From NCBI RefSeq assembly GCF_000813725.1, contig NZ_JWLD01000045.1:1-64000 (forward strand): a stretch of 64,000 bases of DNA, written 5' to 3'. The stretch's first letter is position 1, and each line of letters begins with the position of its first letter. The DNA comes from Leisingera sp. ANG-Vp. Its GTDB lineage: Bacteria > Pseudomonadota > Alphaproteobacteria > Rhodobacterales > Rhodobacteraceae. Made by a program: the position numbers and the translations under genes. Below are positions 35,984 through 45,687 of the stretch, in pieces. The notes beneath the pieces are model-generated. The model did no database searches, was not told where the DNA came from, and worked only from the letters and a program-made list of their open reading frames with translations.

Positions 35984-37675
35984 ATGTCTGAAAGCAATTC
36001 CAACAGCCACCTGGTGGCAAAGTCCGGTTTCTTTACCGGCCTGCACCCGGGAATGGGTATGGCAGCTAAGGCGATGATTGCCGCCTTTGTGATTTTCACC
36101 GTTTTGAACGTCGAATTTGCGGGCGGGTTGTACAAGTCGGTCCGCAGCTGGATCGAAGGCGGCTTGAGCTGGTATTACATCTCGGTTCTGGCCGGGATCA
36201 TGTTCTTCTGCTTCTTCCTGATGTTCTCGAAGTTCGGCAGCCTGCGGCTGGGCGACGATGATGCGCGCCCCGAGTTCAGCAACTTCAGCTGGTTTGCGAT
36301 GCTGTTCTCGGCGGGTATCGGCATCGGCATCCTGTTCTTTGGCGTTGCCGAGCCAATTTTTTACTTCGACAACTCGGCCGTCTGGGGTTATCCGAACAAC
36401 CCCCATGCCGAGATGGCAGGCCATTCGGAAATGAACATGCAGCGCGCCATTGACGCGATGCGGGTGACTTATTTCCATTGGGGGTTCCACGGCTGGGCTT
36501 TGTACGTGATCGTGGGCCTGTGCCTGGCCTATTTCGGTTTCCGCAAGAAGCTGCCGCTGACCATGCGTTCGGCGCTGTATCCGCTGATCGGGGAAAAGAT
36601 CTATGGCCCCTGGGGGCATATGGTGGACCTGCTGGCGGTGTTCGGCTCGGTGTTCGGCATCGCAACCTCGCTGGGCCTGGGCACCAGCCAGATGGCGACC
36701 GGTCTCAACGTGCTGTTCGGTCTGGAGCCGACGCTGACGCTGAAGATCGTGCTGATCGTCATTGTGACCATCATAGCCACCATCTCGACCGTGTCGGGCG
36801 TGGGCAAAGGCATCCGCATCATTTCCGAATGGAACATCTGGCTGTCGATGTTCCTGCTGATGGCCTTTGTGGTGATCGGCCCGCTGAAATGGCTGCTGGG
36901 CTTCTATGTGACCACCCTAGGCGATTATATCTGGAACTTCATCCCGATGGGTTTCTGGACCGCCAGCTCGGAAGAGAACATCGCCTGGCAGGGCGGCTGG
37001 ACCATCTTCTACTGGGGCTGGTGGATTGCCTGGGCGCCGATGGTGGGCATGTTCATCGCCCGCATCTCGCGCGGCCGCACCATCCGGGAGTTCATGGTGG
37101 GCGTGCTGTTTGTGCCGACCGCGATTGCCTTCTTCTGGCTGTGCATGTTCGGCGGCAACGCCATCTGGCAGGAGCTGAACATGGCCGGCGGCCCGGCCGC
37201 CGAAGGCGGTGCGGGCGTGATCCAGACGGTGCGTGACTGGGACCTGCCTGCGGCGCTTTACGGAACCATCGGCAATCTGGGCGCCACTTCCTGGCTGGGG
37301 GATCTGAGCTGGACCGCCTGGCCGCTGTCGGCGCTGGCAACTTTGCTGCTATTCTCGTGGTTTGTAACCTCGGCGGACTCGGGCACGCTGGTGATCACCA
37401 CCATGCTGTCGATGGGCGATGACAACCCGCCGAAGAAGTTCCGCATCATCTGGGGTGCCGGCATCGGTGCCACTGCGATTGTGCTCTTGATGGCAGGCGG
37501 GCTTGGCGCGCTGCAAACCGCGTCGATTGCGGCGGCCTTCCCGATTTCCTTTGTGATCATCGGGATGACGCTGGGGCTGTACCGGTCGCTGAAAACCGAT
37601 CCGTCGGCCGCGCCGATTGGCAAGGACGCCGCTGCGCCGGATGGCACCCGCATGTCGCAGGATCTGCACGCCTGA
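35984..37675 (+). CDS. BCCT-family betaine/carnitine/choline transporter
   Basis: This 563-residue carrier has about 12 predicted membrane segments and the family signature in GWWIAWAPMVGMFIARISRGRT (residues about 344-366, of which the Trp-rich part is diagnostic), plus FSWFVTSADSGTLV later. GGGAGGA precedes the ATG. It is on the same strand after the carnitine operon and is the obvious importer of carnitine or betaine for it. Cation- or proton-coupled symport is typical of the family; which one applies here cannot be read. Confidence 0.9.
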   Translation: MSESNSNSHLVAKSGFFTGLHPGMGMAAKAMIAAFVIFTVLNVEFAGGLYKSVRSWIEGGLSWYYISVLAGIMFFCFFLMFSKFGSLRLGDDDARPEFSNFSWFAMLFSAGIGIGILFFGVAEPIFYFDNSAVWGYPNNPHAEMAGHSEMNMQRAIDAMRVTYFHWGFHGWALYVIVGLCLAYFGFRKKLPLTMRSALYPLIGEKIYGPWGHMVDLLAVFGSVFGIATSLGLGTSQMATGLNVLFGLEPTLTLKIVLIVIVTIIATISTVSGVGKGIRIISEWNIWLSMFLLMAFVVIGPLKWLLGFYVTTLGDYIWNFIPMGFWTASSEENIAWQGGWTIFYWGWWIAWAPMVGMFIARISRGRTIREFMVGVLFVPTAIAFFWLCMFGGNAIWQELNMAGGPAAEGGAGVIQTVRDWDLPAALYGTIGNLGATSWLGDLSWTAWPLSALATLLLFSWFVTSADSGTLVITTMLSMGDDNPPKKFRIIWGAGIGATAIVLLMAGGLGALQTASIAAAFPISFVIIGMTLGLYRSLKTDPSAAPIGKDAAAPDGTRMSQDLHA

Positions 37676-37701
37676 AGCGGGGCGAACTGGTGAAAAGAAA
37701 T

Positions 37702-37735
37702 GCGCCGGGCTGTTGAGGCCCGGCGCAGTTTTTTA
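37702..37735 (+). terminator. Rho-independent terminator after the BCCT gene
   Basis: GCGCCGGGC and GCCCGGCGC (9-bp arms, 7-nt loop) are followed by AGTTTTTTATT. It lies between the BCCT gene and the convergent RidA gene. Confidence 0.9.
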
Positions 37736-37750
37736 TTGTTCTCAGAAAAA

Positions 37751-38095
37751 TCAGTCGCAGGCGGCGGTGACGATGATTTCGACCTTCAGGATTTCACGTG
37801 CCAGTTTGGCTTCGCCGCAGGCGCGGGCCGGGGCGTGGCCTTCGGGAACCCAGGCGTTCCAGACCTCGTTCAGCTCGGCGAAGTAGGACATGTCGGACAG
37901 CCAGATCACGGTCTGCAGCAGGCGGGTTTTATCGCTGCCGGCCTCTTCCAGCAAGGCGTCGACTTTGGCGAGGATCTCGCGGGTCTGGTCGGCGGCGGTT
38001 TCGGCTTCAGACACTTGGCCGCTGAGATACACAACGCCGTTGTGCTTGACGATTTTGCTGGAGCGGGCGGTGGTGCCGATACGGGTGATGGTCAT
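37751..38095 (-). CDS. RidA/YjgF-family enamine/imine deaminase
   Basis: This 114-residue protein (ATG 38095; a second ATG lies five codons upstream) has the RidA fold with VVYLSGQVS and the C-terminal REILKVEIIVTA segment; the usual arginine (R in PARAC) is present. RidA proteins hydrolyse reactive enamine/imine intermediates from PLP enzymes. It may protect against 2-aminoacrylate-type products of the amine pathways nearby. Confidence 0.85.
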   Translation of the reverse strand: MTITRIGTTARSSKIVKHNGVVYLSGQVSEAETAADQTREILAKVDALLEEAGSDKTRLLQTVIWLSDMSYFAELNEVWNAWVPEGHAPARACGEAKLAREILKVEIIVTAACD

Positions 38096-38186
38096 GGGAA
38101 AATGCCTCATTTGTGCAGGGATGAGGCGGTCATAGCGGTTGCGGCGCGGTGCGGAAAGGCCGAAACGGCACCGCGTACGGAAGGGT

Positions 38187-39137
38187 TCACGGTGCTGCTG
38201 TTTCTTTGGATCGGCCGGGCTTCAGGACCAGCAGTCCGGCGGCGGCGATCAGCATCATGCCGGCGATCTGAGGGAAGGACAGCGCTGTGCCGAAGAGGTG
38301 AATGTCCCAGGCTGCCGCAAAGGCCAGGTAGCTGTATTCAAAGGTCGAAATGACGGAGGGCGGTGCTGTGCGGTAGGCCCCGGCCAGCATCATGCCGATT
38401 GCAACGGCAAATGCTGCCAGCAAAATCAGAACCATCCAATCCGCGGCGGAGACCGGTGCCCACAGGCCGAAGATATAAGGGTAGCTGTCAAAAAACCCGT
38501 CTTGAGGTTGCAGCCACAAAAGCCCTGCGCTGACTGCCAGGCCTGCGGCCAGCATGACCAGGTTCTGCGACAGTGCCAGTGCCGATAAAGGGATGCCCTG
38601 GCATCTGGTGCGGGTGGTGATATGCGCCAGCGCATAGAATGCGGCACCGCAGATTGGCAGTATGGCCCAGATGGAAAAGGCATCGGTGCCGGGCTGCAGC
38701 AGGACGATCACGCCGGCAAACCCGATTATAACGCCAACCCAGCCGCGCACACCGGGCGGTTCAGCAATGGCATAGGCGGACAGCAGGGTGACAAAGACCG
38801 GTGCGATATAGTTTGCCGCTCCGACCGTCGACAAGCTGAGAAAGGGCAGCGCAGCGTAGAATGCCAGGAAGGTTGTTGTAATGAGCAGGGCCCGCAGCAT
38901 CGCCCATTTGCTGAGGGCAAGCCGCAAAACGCTGCCCTGCCGCCGCCGGAACCGGCCAATCGTGAGCAGCAGCGGCACCGCCAGCAGACCGCGCAGCGCA
39001 AAAATCTGCCATAGGGTCAGCTGACTGCTGAACAGTTTGAATACAACATCCTGAACTGAAATGAGAAAAGCTGCCGCAAGGATCATCGCGACACCGCGCA
39101 GCAGATTCTGCGGCCGTGCTCCCGTGAGTTCCGTCAT
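38187..39137 (-). CDS. EamA/DMT-superfamily membrane transporter
   Basis: This 316-residue protein has ten predicted membrane segments in two EamA repeats, with the conserved FALRGLLAVP region in the first half and AGAYRTAPPSVISTFEYSYL in the second. The family exports amino acids or metabolites; the direction and substrate here are unknown. It is divergent from a LysR gene 103 bp away. Confidence 0.85.
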   Translation of the reverse strand: MTELTGARPQNLLRGVAMILAAAFLISVQDVVFKLFSSQLTLWQIFALRGLLAVPLLLTIGRFRRRQGSVLRLALSKWAMLRALLITTTFLAFYAALPFLSLSTVGAANYIAPVFVTLLSAYAIAEPPGVRGWVGVIIGFAGVIVLLQPGTDAFSIWAILPICGAAFYALAHITTRTRCQGIPLSALALSQNLVMLAAGLAVSAGLLWLQPQDGFFDSYPYIFGLWAPVSAADWMVLILLAAFAVAIGMMLAGAYRTAPPSVISTFEYSYLAFAAAWDIHLFGTALSFPQIAGMMLIAAAGLLVLKPGRSKETAAP

Positions 39138-39240
39138 GGCTGCCCCTGTTTGACTGCTGTTTGCAGGGAAACAGCTATCGAGCCGGACGGTTTTTGAGAA
39201 CTCCTTGCAAACTGAACTGGTTGTTTAATATTTCTAAATA

Positions 39241-40179
39241 ATGCAACGAACACCTGTTAATGGAATTGAAGTTTTCCTGACCATTGTTCGCGAGGGTTCC
39301 TTGCGGGCGGCGGCCAAAGCTTTGGGAGTGGGTGCGCCGGCGGTGAGCCTGCAGCTGAAAGCTTTGGAAGAGCGGCTGGGAGTGGATCTGCTGTTCCGGA
39401 CCACCCGCAGTATCGAGCTGACTGAGGCGGGCCGGGTTCTGTTCGACGCGGCGGCGCCGGCCTACCGCGACATGGGCTATGCGGTGAAGAAAGCGCAGGA
39501 AATGGCCAAGTCCACAACTGGGACCCTGCGGCTCAGCATGTCACGCGGGGCATATATGACGGCGGTAACACCAGTTCTGAACGCTTTTCTGGTGCAGAAC
39601 CCGGGCATCAAACTGGATATCTCATGGAGCGAGGAACTGGCGGATATCGTGCGCGACGGATTTCATGCCGGGATCCGGCAGGGCGACATTCTGGCGCCGG
39701 ACATGATTGCGGTCAGGGTGACGGACCCGCTGGTGCCGGCCTTCTTTGCGGCACCTGAGTACCTCAGGATACATGGCCGGCCCCGGCATCCGCGTGATCT
39801 GCTGGCGCATCCTTGCATCCGCTACCGGATGCCCACGTCGGGGCAGATCAAGGAGTGGCGGGTTCTGGAGAATGGTCAGGAGAAACGGATCGATCCGCCG
39901 ATGCGGCTGAGCTTCGATACGGTCATTGGCGTGATCCAGGCCGCGCGGGAGGGGCACGGCATCGGCTGGTCGCTGCGTGCCACGATGGCGGATTATCTGG
40001 AGACCGGGGAACTGGAGACGGTTCTGGACGAATACACTGCCAGCCTGCCGCCGTTTTACCTGTATTTTCCAAAGCAAAACAGCCGGCTGGAGTGCCTGCG
40101 CCTGTTCATAGACTGCCTGAAGGCGCACCGCGGGAAGGGGGCAGCCCAAGGCTTTGGGCTGCCCGCCCCGGAGCGCTAG
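39241..40179 (+). CDS. LysR-family transcriptional regulator
   Basis: This 312-residue protein has an N-terminal helix-turn-helix (about residues 5-64) and an effector domain like the GcvA/AmpR-type group. The ATG follows an AT-rich stretch (TTTAATATTTCTAAATA) with no Shine-Dalgarno sequence, so the message may be leaderless or weakly translated. It diverges from the EamA gene, its likely target. Its TAG stop shares the palindromic CTAG at 40176-40179 with the stop of the convergent aldehyde dehydrogenase. Confidence 0.88.
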   Translation: MQRTPVNGIEVFLTIVREGSLRAAAKALGVGAPAVSLQLKALEERLGVDLLFRTTRSIELTEAGRVLFDAAAPAYRDMGYAVKKAQEMAKSTTGTLRLSMSRGAYMTAVTPVLNAFLVQNPGIKLDISWSEELADIVRDGFHAGIRQGDILAPDMIAVRVTDPLVPAFFAAPEYLRIHGRPRHPRDLLAHPCIRYRMPTSGQIKEWRVLENGQEKRIDPPMRLSFDTVIGVIQAAREGHGIGWSLRATMADYLETGELETVLDEYTASLPPFYLYFPKQNSRLECLRLFIDCLKAHRGKGAAQGFGLPAPER

Positions 40180-41561
40180 AGTTTGATCACCGCCATCTTG
40201 TCCTGGGTCATGTCATGCATGGTGTAGCCGATGCCGCCGGTGTTGTAGCCGGACTGGCGGCGGCCGGCGAAAGGCATCCAATCAACGCGGAAGGCGGTGT
40301 GGTCGTTGACCATCACCGCGGTGGCGTCGAGCTGACGGACGGCCTGCATGGCGGTGTCCAGGCTTTTGGTGAAGACTGCGGCCTGGAATGCAAAAGGCAG
40401 GCTGTTTGCAGTTTCAAAGGCGTCTTCGATGCCGGCGGTGCTGTAGACGCAGATCACCGGGCCGAAGATCTCAAGCTGCGAAACCCGCGCGTCTGCGGGC
40501 GGGTCCAGCAGTACGGTAGGGGCATAGGTGGTCTCGCCCAGGCGTTTGCCCCCCGACAGAAGCTTGGCGCCGCCGTCGACGGCTTCCTGCACCCATTCTT
40601 CGACCCGGTCGACCTCGCCGGGGCGGATCAGCGGGCCGCATTCGGTTGCGGGGTCGGTGGCGTCACCGACTTTCAGTGCTTTTGCCGTTTCTGCCAGTTT
40701 CTGCGCAATCTCTTCGGCCTTGGCGGCGGGGGCGAACACCCGCTGCACCGAGACACAGACCTGGCCGGAGTGGTAGAAGCCGCCCTTGGCCAAGGCCGGG
40801 ATCATGGCGTCAATGTCGGCATCCTCGCCGACGATAACCGGGGCTGCACCGCCGTGTTCCAGCGCGCAGCGGGTGCCGGGAGCGAGCTTGGAGCGGAGCA
40901 TCCAGCCAACGCGGGCGGAGCCGATGAAGGAGAAGAAGCCAACCCGCGCATCGGTGATCATCTGCTCGGCCACTTCATTGCTGCAGACCACCGGGCGGCA
41001 CCAGTCCTGCGGCAGTCCGGCCTCATGCAGCATGGCAACAAAGGCCTGGCACGACAACGGCGTATCCATTGCAGGCTTCACAATCACCGGGCAGCCAGTG
41101 GCTACGGCGGGCGCCACCTGATGCACGATCAGGTTCAGCGGGTGGTTGAAGGCGCTGGCGGCCACCACTACGCCGATCGGCTCGCGCTGGGTAAAGGCGA
41201 TCCGGCCGGCACCCGCGGTGGTCAGGTCCATCGGGATTTCCTTGCCCGCCATCTGGCCGATTTCATGCACGCAAAGCTCCACCCCGTCGATGGCGCGCTT
41301 GACCTCGACCCTGGCGTCGACCAGCGGCTTGCCGCCTTCGCTGGCGATCAGCAGCGCAAGCTCGTCAAAGCGCGCTTCCATCAGGCGGGCGGTTTTCTTG
41401 AGGATTTCGATACGCTGATAGGCAGGCAGCCAGGCGCCGCGCCGGCGGTAGAGCCCATGCGCGGTGTCCAGCATTGCGTCGATCTGCTCCCACGTGCTGG
41501 TCTCGACTGTGCCGATGCGTTCCAGGCTGTAGGGGTTCACGACTTCCACGGTCTTGCTCAT
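40176..41561 (-). CDS. Aldehyde dehydrogenase
   Basis: This 461-residue enzyme starts at ATG 41561, which overlaps the stop of the ThDP enzyme (ATGA); an ATG three codons upstream is less well placed. It has the catalytic glutamate in ALEHGGAAP and the nucleophilic cysteine in HSGQVCVSVQR. It is the last gene of a three-gene operon with a ThDP-dependent enzyme and a glutamate-synthase-like protein. The combination suggests it oxidises an aldehyde made by the ThDP enzyme. Confidence 0.9.
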   Translation of the reverse strand: MSKTVEVVNPYSLERIGTVETSTWEQIDAMLDTAHGLYRRRGAWLPAYQRIEILKKTARLMEARFDELALLIASEGGKPLVDARVEVKRAIDGVELCVHEIGQMAGKEIPMDLTTAGAGRIAFTQREPIGVVVAASAFNHPLNLIVHQVAPAVATGCPVIVKPAMDTPLSCQAFVAMLHEAGLPQDWCRPVVCSNEVAEQMITDARVGFFSFIGSARVGWMLRSKLAPGTRCALEHGGAAPVIVGEDADIDAMIPALAKGGFYHSGQVCVSVQRVFAPAAKAEEIAQKLAETAKALKVGDATDPATECGPLIRPGEVDRVEEWVQEAVDGGAKLLSGGKRLGETTYAPTVLLDPPADARVSQLEIFGPVICVYSTAGIEDAFETANSLPFAFQAAVFTKSLDTAMQAVRQLDATAVMVNDHTAFRVDWMPFAGRRQSGYNTGGIGYTMHDMTQDKMAVIKL

Positions 41562-43222
41562 ATCAGGCACACCTTTGCTGCCAGTTCATCAATCAGGACG
41601 CGCTGATTTTCGCTGTAATCGACAGGGACATCAATCAGATGCACGCCGCCTGCGGCAAAGGCTTTCTCGAAGGTCGGCGCGAGGTCTTCGGTTCGCTCGA
41701 TCCGGTGGCCGGTAGCGCCGTAGCTGTTTGCGTATTGCACAAAATCCGGGTTGTTGAACTCCAGCCCCCAGTCGTCAAAGCCTGCGTGCGACTGCTTCCA
41801 GCGGATCATGCCGTAAGAGCTGTCGTTCAGCACCGTGACGACCAGGTTGAGGCCCAGCCGGACAGCGGTTTCCAGCTCCTGGCTGTTCATCATAAAGCCG
41901 CCGTCGCCGCAGATCGCCATCACCCGGCGGTTGGGATAAAGCTTGGCCGCCATCATCGCCGAAGGGAGCCCTGCGCCCATTGTCGCCAAGGCGTTGTCCA
42001 GCAGCACGGTGTTGGGCTGATAGGCCTTGTAATTCCGGGCGTACCAGATCTTGTAGATGCCATTGTCGAGCGCGATGATATCGCAGTCCGCCATCACCTT
42101 GCGGGTGTCCGCGACCAGCCGCTGCGGAATGATCGGAAAGCGGGGATCTTCCGAGCCTTCGGAGGTGTGTTTCTCAGTCTCCTGCTTGATGCGCTGGAAG
42201 TAGCCGCGGTCGAAATCCAAGGGACCGCCTAGGATTTCACCCAGGCGGGTGATGGATTGAGCGAGGTCGCCGACCACCTCGACCTGCGGGAAGTAAACCT
42301 GGTCGACCTGGGCGGCCTTGTAGTTCACATGGATGACCTTGGTGCCGCCCTCCTCCATGAAGAAGGGCGGTTTTTCGACCACGTCGTGGCCAACGTTGAT
42401 GATCAGGTCGGCGCGGTCGATGGCGCAGTGCAGGTAGTCACCGTCCGACAGCGCCGCGGTGCCCAGGAACAGGTCGGAACGTTCGTCAATCACGCCCTTG
42501 CCCATCTGGGTGTTGAAGAAGGGGATCTGCGTCGCCTCGGCAAAGGCGCTGAGGGCGGAACGGGCATCTTTGCGGTTGGCGCCTGCGCCCAGCAGCAAGA
42601 GCGGCATCCTTGCGTTGCGGATCAGTTCGGCAGCCTCGTTCAGCACCGTGTCGCCTGCCACCGCGTAGTGGCGGGGGTGGGGCTGCAGGACGGGTTCGTC
42701 GGTGTCTTCTGCGGCGATGTCTTCGGGCAGTTCCAGCAGAACCGCGCCGGGGCGTTCCTCTTCGGCCACGCGGAAAGCCTCGCGGATCAGGGCGGGGATG
42801 GTGTTGCCGTGCACGATCTGCTTGGACATCTTGCAGATCGGGGCGAACAGACCGACCACGTCGATGATCTGGAACTGGCCCTGCTTCGATTTCTTGATCG
42901 GCTTCTGGCCTGTGATCATGATCAGCGGCATGCCTCCAAGATGGGCATAGGCTGCGGGGGTCGCAAAGTTGGTGGCACCAGGGCCGAGTGTGGCCATGCA
43001 GACGCCGGCCTTGCCGGTGAGGCGGCCATAGGTGGCGGCCATGAAGGCCGCGCCCTGTTCGTGGCGGGTCAGAACCAGCTCGATTTTCGAGGGGCGCAGG
43101 GATTCCAGCACGTCCAGGTTTTCCTCGCCCGGGACGGCAAAGATGTAGTCTACGCCTTCGGCCTCAAGGGCGGCGACGAGGAGGTCGGAGGCTTTGACGG
43201 CAGCGGAACGGGTGTCAGGCAT
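41558..43222 (-). CDS. Thiamine-diphosphate enzyme, acetolactate synthase large-subunit-like
   Basis: This 554-residue protein has the three ThDP-enzyme domains: the catalytic glutamate in TRHEQGAAFMA (about residue 55), a central cofactor-like domain, and the ThDP-binding GDGG...N motif starting at GDGGFMMNSQ (about 433). The family condenses or decarboxylates 2-oxo acids. There is no small regulatory subunit gene nearby, so it is probably catabolic rather than for branched-chain amino acid synthesis. AGGAG precedes the ATG. Confidence 0.88.
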   Translation of the reverse strand: MPDTRSAAVKASDLLVAALEAEGVDYIFAVPGEENLDVLESLRPSKIELVLTRHEQGAAFMAATYGRLTGKAGVCMATLGPGATNFATPAAYAHLGGMPLIMITGQKPIKKSKQGQFQIIDVVGLFAPICKMSKQIVHGNTIPALIREAFRVAEEERPGAVLLELPEDIAAEDTDEPVLQPHPRHYAVAGDTVLNEAAELIRNARMPLLLLGAGANRKDARSALSAFAEATQIPFFNTQMGKGVIDERSDLFLGTAALSDGDYLHCAIDRADLIINVGHDVVEKPPFFMEEGGTKVIHVNYKAAQVDQVYFPQVEVVGDLAQSITRLGEILGGPLDFDRGYFQRIKQETEKHTSEGSEDPRFPIIPQRLVADTRKVMADCDIIALDNGIYKIWYARNYKAYQPNTVLLDNALATMGAGLPSAMMAAKLYPNRRVMAICGDGGFMMNSQELETAVRLGLNLVVTVLNDSSYGMIRWKQSHAGFDDWGLEFNNPDFVQYANSYGATGHRIERTEDLAPTFEKAFAAGGVHLIDVPVDYSENQRVLIDELAAKVCLI

Positions 43223-43263
43223 GGGGGCTCCTGTTCAATAAATTTGTGAGTTCTGAGAAGAGG

Positions 43264-44772
43264 TTATTCGGCGGCTTGCTGCTGCTCGGGCTCGGGATAC
43301 AACTCGTCCATCGAGACCGAGCGGCCGTTGTCGAGCACGATCCGCGCGTGGTAGCGTTTCAGCAGGCGCGGCTCAGCGGCGCCGCAGCTGTGGGCGATGA
43401 TGCCGACCTCCTTTTTCATGTTCTTGGCGTAATAGGCGACGCGTTCGGACTTGCTGGCCGGATCCAGGCCGAATTGCAGCTTGGGGTCATGGGTGGTGAT
43501 GCCGGTGGGGCAGGTGTTCTTGTTGCACTGCAGGGCCTGGATACAGCCCAGGGCAAACATGAAGCCGCGGGCGGAGTTCACGAAATCGGCTCCGGCGCAG
43601 AAGGCCCAGGCGACTTCTGACGGGTTGATCAGTTTGCCGCTGGCGCAGACCTTGATGCGGTCGCGCAAACCGTGCCGTTTCAGGATGTCAACGGCGAGGG
43701 GAAGGCTCTCGCGCAGGGGCATGCCCATATTGTCGATCAGGCTCATCGGAGCGGCGCCAGTGCCGCCGTCCGCGCTGTCGATGGTGATGAAGTCCGGGGC
43801 GCTTTTGGGGCCGCGTTTGAGAATTTCCCGGCACAGGCTGTCGAGGAAACCATAGGCGCCGATTACGGTCTTGAAGCCCACCGGTTTGCCGGTCACGTCA
43901 CGGACATAGGCGATCATGTCCAACAGGTCGGCGACGCTGTCGACTTCCGGGTGGCGGTTGGGGCTGATTGCGTCCTGGCCAGGTTTCAGGCCGCGGATTT
44001 CTGCAATTTCCTCGGTCACTTTGGCGCCAGGCAGGATGCCGCCTTTGCCGGGCTTGGCGCCCTGGCTGAGTTTAATCTCAAACATCCGGACGTTGTCGTG
44101 CCCTGCGACCTTGCGCAGCTTGTCCTCGTCAAAGCCGCCCTCGGGTTTGCGCACGCCGAACTTGCCGGTGCCGATCTGGAACACAATGTCGGCACCGCTT
44201 TCCAGATGGTAGGGAGAGAGGCCGCCCTCGCCGGTGTTGATCCAGATGCCTGCTTTCTTGGCGCCTTGCGAGAGCGCGCGCACGGCAGGGACCGAAATGG
44301 CGCCGTAGCTCATGCCGGAAATGTTGAAAAAGGAATCCGTGGAGTAAGGGTGCCGCGTGTAGGGGCCGATGGTGACGGCAGAGGGTTCTTTGGCGTCCTG
44401 TTCCAGTGTGGGAAAGGGACAGTTCACAAAATAGACGGTGCCGGTCGGGCGCAGGTCCCGGGTGGAGCCGAAGGCAACTGTGGAATCCACATTCTTAGCC
44501 GCGCGGTAGGCCCAGGAGCGTTCGGCGCGGTTGAAAGGCATTTCCTCGCGGTCCAGGGCAAAGAAATACTGCCGGAAGAACTCACCCATATGCTCGAAGA
44601 AGTAGCGGAAGCGTGCAACCACCGGATAGTTCCGGCGCAGGGTGCTTTCGGTCTGGGTCTTGTCGCGGATGTAGATAATCACCAGCCACAGGATGCCGGC
44701 ACCAACTGCAAAGATAAATGCATAAGACAAGAGTTCGAGCAGCGCGAGAACCGTGCTTGATATCTGGGACAT
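43264..44772 (-). CDS. Membrane-anchored FMN glutamate-synthase-like protein
   Basis: I start this 502-residue protein at ATG 44772, so the N-terminus has one predicted membrane helix (about residues 8-29). The rest is the FMN-binding domain of glutamate synthase with the iron-sulfur cysteines C-x5-C-x4-C in the CIQALQCNKNTCPTG segment. It has neither an amidotransferase domain nor a partner subunit here. Such single-domain proteins are common beside acetolactate-synthase-like and aldehyde dehydrogenase genes in proteobacteria; their reaction is not established. Confidence 0.85.
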   Translation of the reverse strand: MSQISSTVLALLELLSYAFIFAVGAGILWLVIIYIRDKTQTESTLRRNYPVVARFRYFFEHMGEFFRQYFFALDREEMPFNRAERSWAYRAAKNVDSTVAFGSTRDLRPTGTVYFVNCPFPTLEQDAKEPSAVTIGPYTRHPYSTDSFFNISGMSYGAISVPAVRALSQGAKKAGIWINTGEGGLSPYHLESGADIVFQIGTGKFGVRKPEGGFDEDKLRKVAGHDNVRMFEIKLSQGAKPGKGGILPGAKVTEEIAEIRGLKPGQDAISPNRHPEVDSVADLLDMIAYVRDVTGKPVGFKTVIGAYGFLDSLCREILKRGPKSAPDFITIDSADGGTGAAPMSLIDNMGMPLRESLPLAVDILKRHGLRDRIKVCASGKLINPSEVAWAFCAGADFVNSARGFMFALGCIQALQCNKNTCPTGITTHDPKLQFGLDPASKSERVAYYAKNMKKEVGIIAHSCGAAEPRLLKRYHARIVLDNGRSVSMDELYPEPEQQQAAE

Positions 44773-45531
44773 GTTTTCCGTCGCTCCTTCATGGGCTTGA
44801 CTGGACGGTCTGCGCCGTCTTTCTGGCTTCAATCTGTTTAGAATGCGCACGGTGCGCAGATATTGCATTCACGGGCGGATCACATCCTGCGGAGCAGTGC
44901 ACCGGCGGCAGAACTAGGAAGAACCTGCCGCGTAAGGTCTGCAGGCAGGCGCAGGGGAAACTGTGGCGCGGCGCCGATTGCGCAAGACCGCGTTTCGATT
45001 GTGCGTGAGTGCTGCGGATGTGTCCAGCCAGACCAGGCCGGGAGGAAAGGGTGCAAAGTCCGGCTTGCGTGAAGGACGCATCCGGAACAGCCGCAATGGC
45101 GGCAGGCTTGACAGGGTCATGTAGTGCTCTGGCTGTGTTTGCCTGATAGCTAGTGCAATTTGCCATGACGTTTGATTATGGAATGTATAACCGATCGCCG
45201 TTTGCCGCTGACCTGCCGAAACCGGCAGATGTCGGACCCGTGAAATAACTGCCATTGATGGGGGTTTTCTGCCATTCCAACACGAGATTATTTGCCATTG
45301 ACCGAGCTTCGGCTGGTGGTTTTGTTTTAAAACAATGGCTTAGCAAAAGTTACTTTTAGCCCACTGCGTAGGCTTTGTTCACCAGCGTTGGTCAGCGCCT
45401 CCTGTTGACAGAAGCGGCCGTATTGAGCAGGTCTGAAGCTCAAACCTGGCCAGGTTCTTTCCTCCATTTTCCCGAGCGCACTGTGTGTAATCGGGAGCTA
45501 GACGGCGCTGCGCGCCGGGAAAGGGCCAGCT
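44773..45531. other. Long stretch without a confident gene
   Basis: About 760 bp carry only short open frames that look like chance. The last 400 bp are visibly more AT-rich than the neighbourhood. They contain three TGCCATT words (45250, 45270, 45293), a fourth partial one (TGCCATG at 45161), and a perfect 14-bp palindrome TTGTTTTAAAACAA at 45322-45335. It may be a decayed insertion or a regulatory region; I see no inverted terminal repeats or transposase. Confidence 0.5.
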
Positions 45532-45687
45532 ATGTCCAAGATCAAGTTCATCGAAGCAGAGTTCCACAATGCCGACAAAGACCGGCGGGCAATACGGTAT
45601 CGCCTGCAGCGGTTCCTGAAAACGCGCCGCGCCCTCGAGAGGGGTAGCTATGGCAAGAGAGTGCTGTGTCCGCCGGGGGCTTTATAG
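45532..45687 (+). CDS. Possible small basic protein (51 residues)
   Basis: The frame starts MSKIKFIEAEFHN, has GC-rich third positions like a real gene, and is rich in Arg and Lys. A weak purine stretch (GAAAGGG) lies upstream. The stop codon is inside a short stem GGGCT/AGCCC. I recognise no family. It could be a genuine small gene or the remnant of a larger one; it is convergent with the LysR gene. Confidence 0.35.
   Translation: MSKIKFIEAEFHNADKDRRAIRYRLQRFLKTRRALERGSYGKRVLCPPGAL

Noticed and set aside
39813-41606. A 597-codon plus-strand frame over the aldehyde dehydrogenase
   Set aside because: It is antisense to a clear aldehyde dehydrogenase with both catalytic motifs, and its composition is unlike protein.
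44773-45531. Insertion-sequence remnant
   Set aside because: The AT-rich tract and repeats suggested it, but I found no transposase fragment, terminal inverted repeats or target duplication.
45375-45647. A 90-codon plus-strand frame
   Set aside because: It overlaps the more protein-like 51-codon frame in another phase, has no ribosome-binding site, and shows no known motif.
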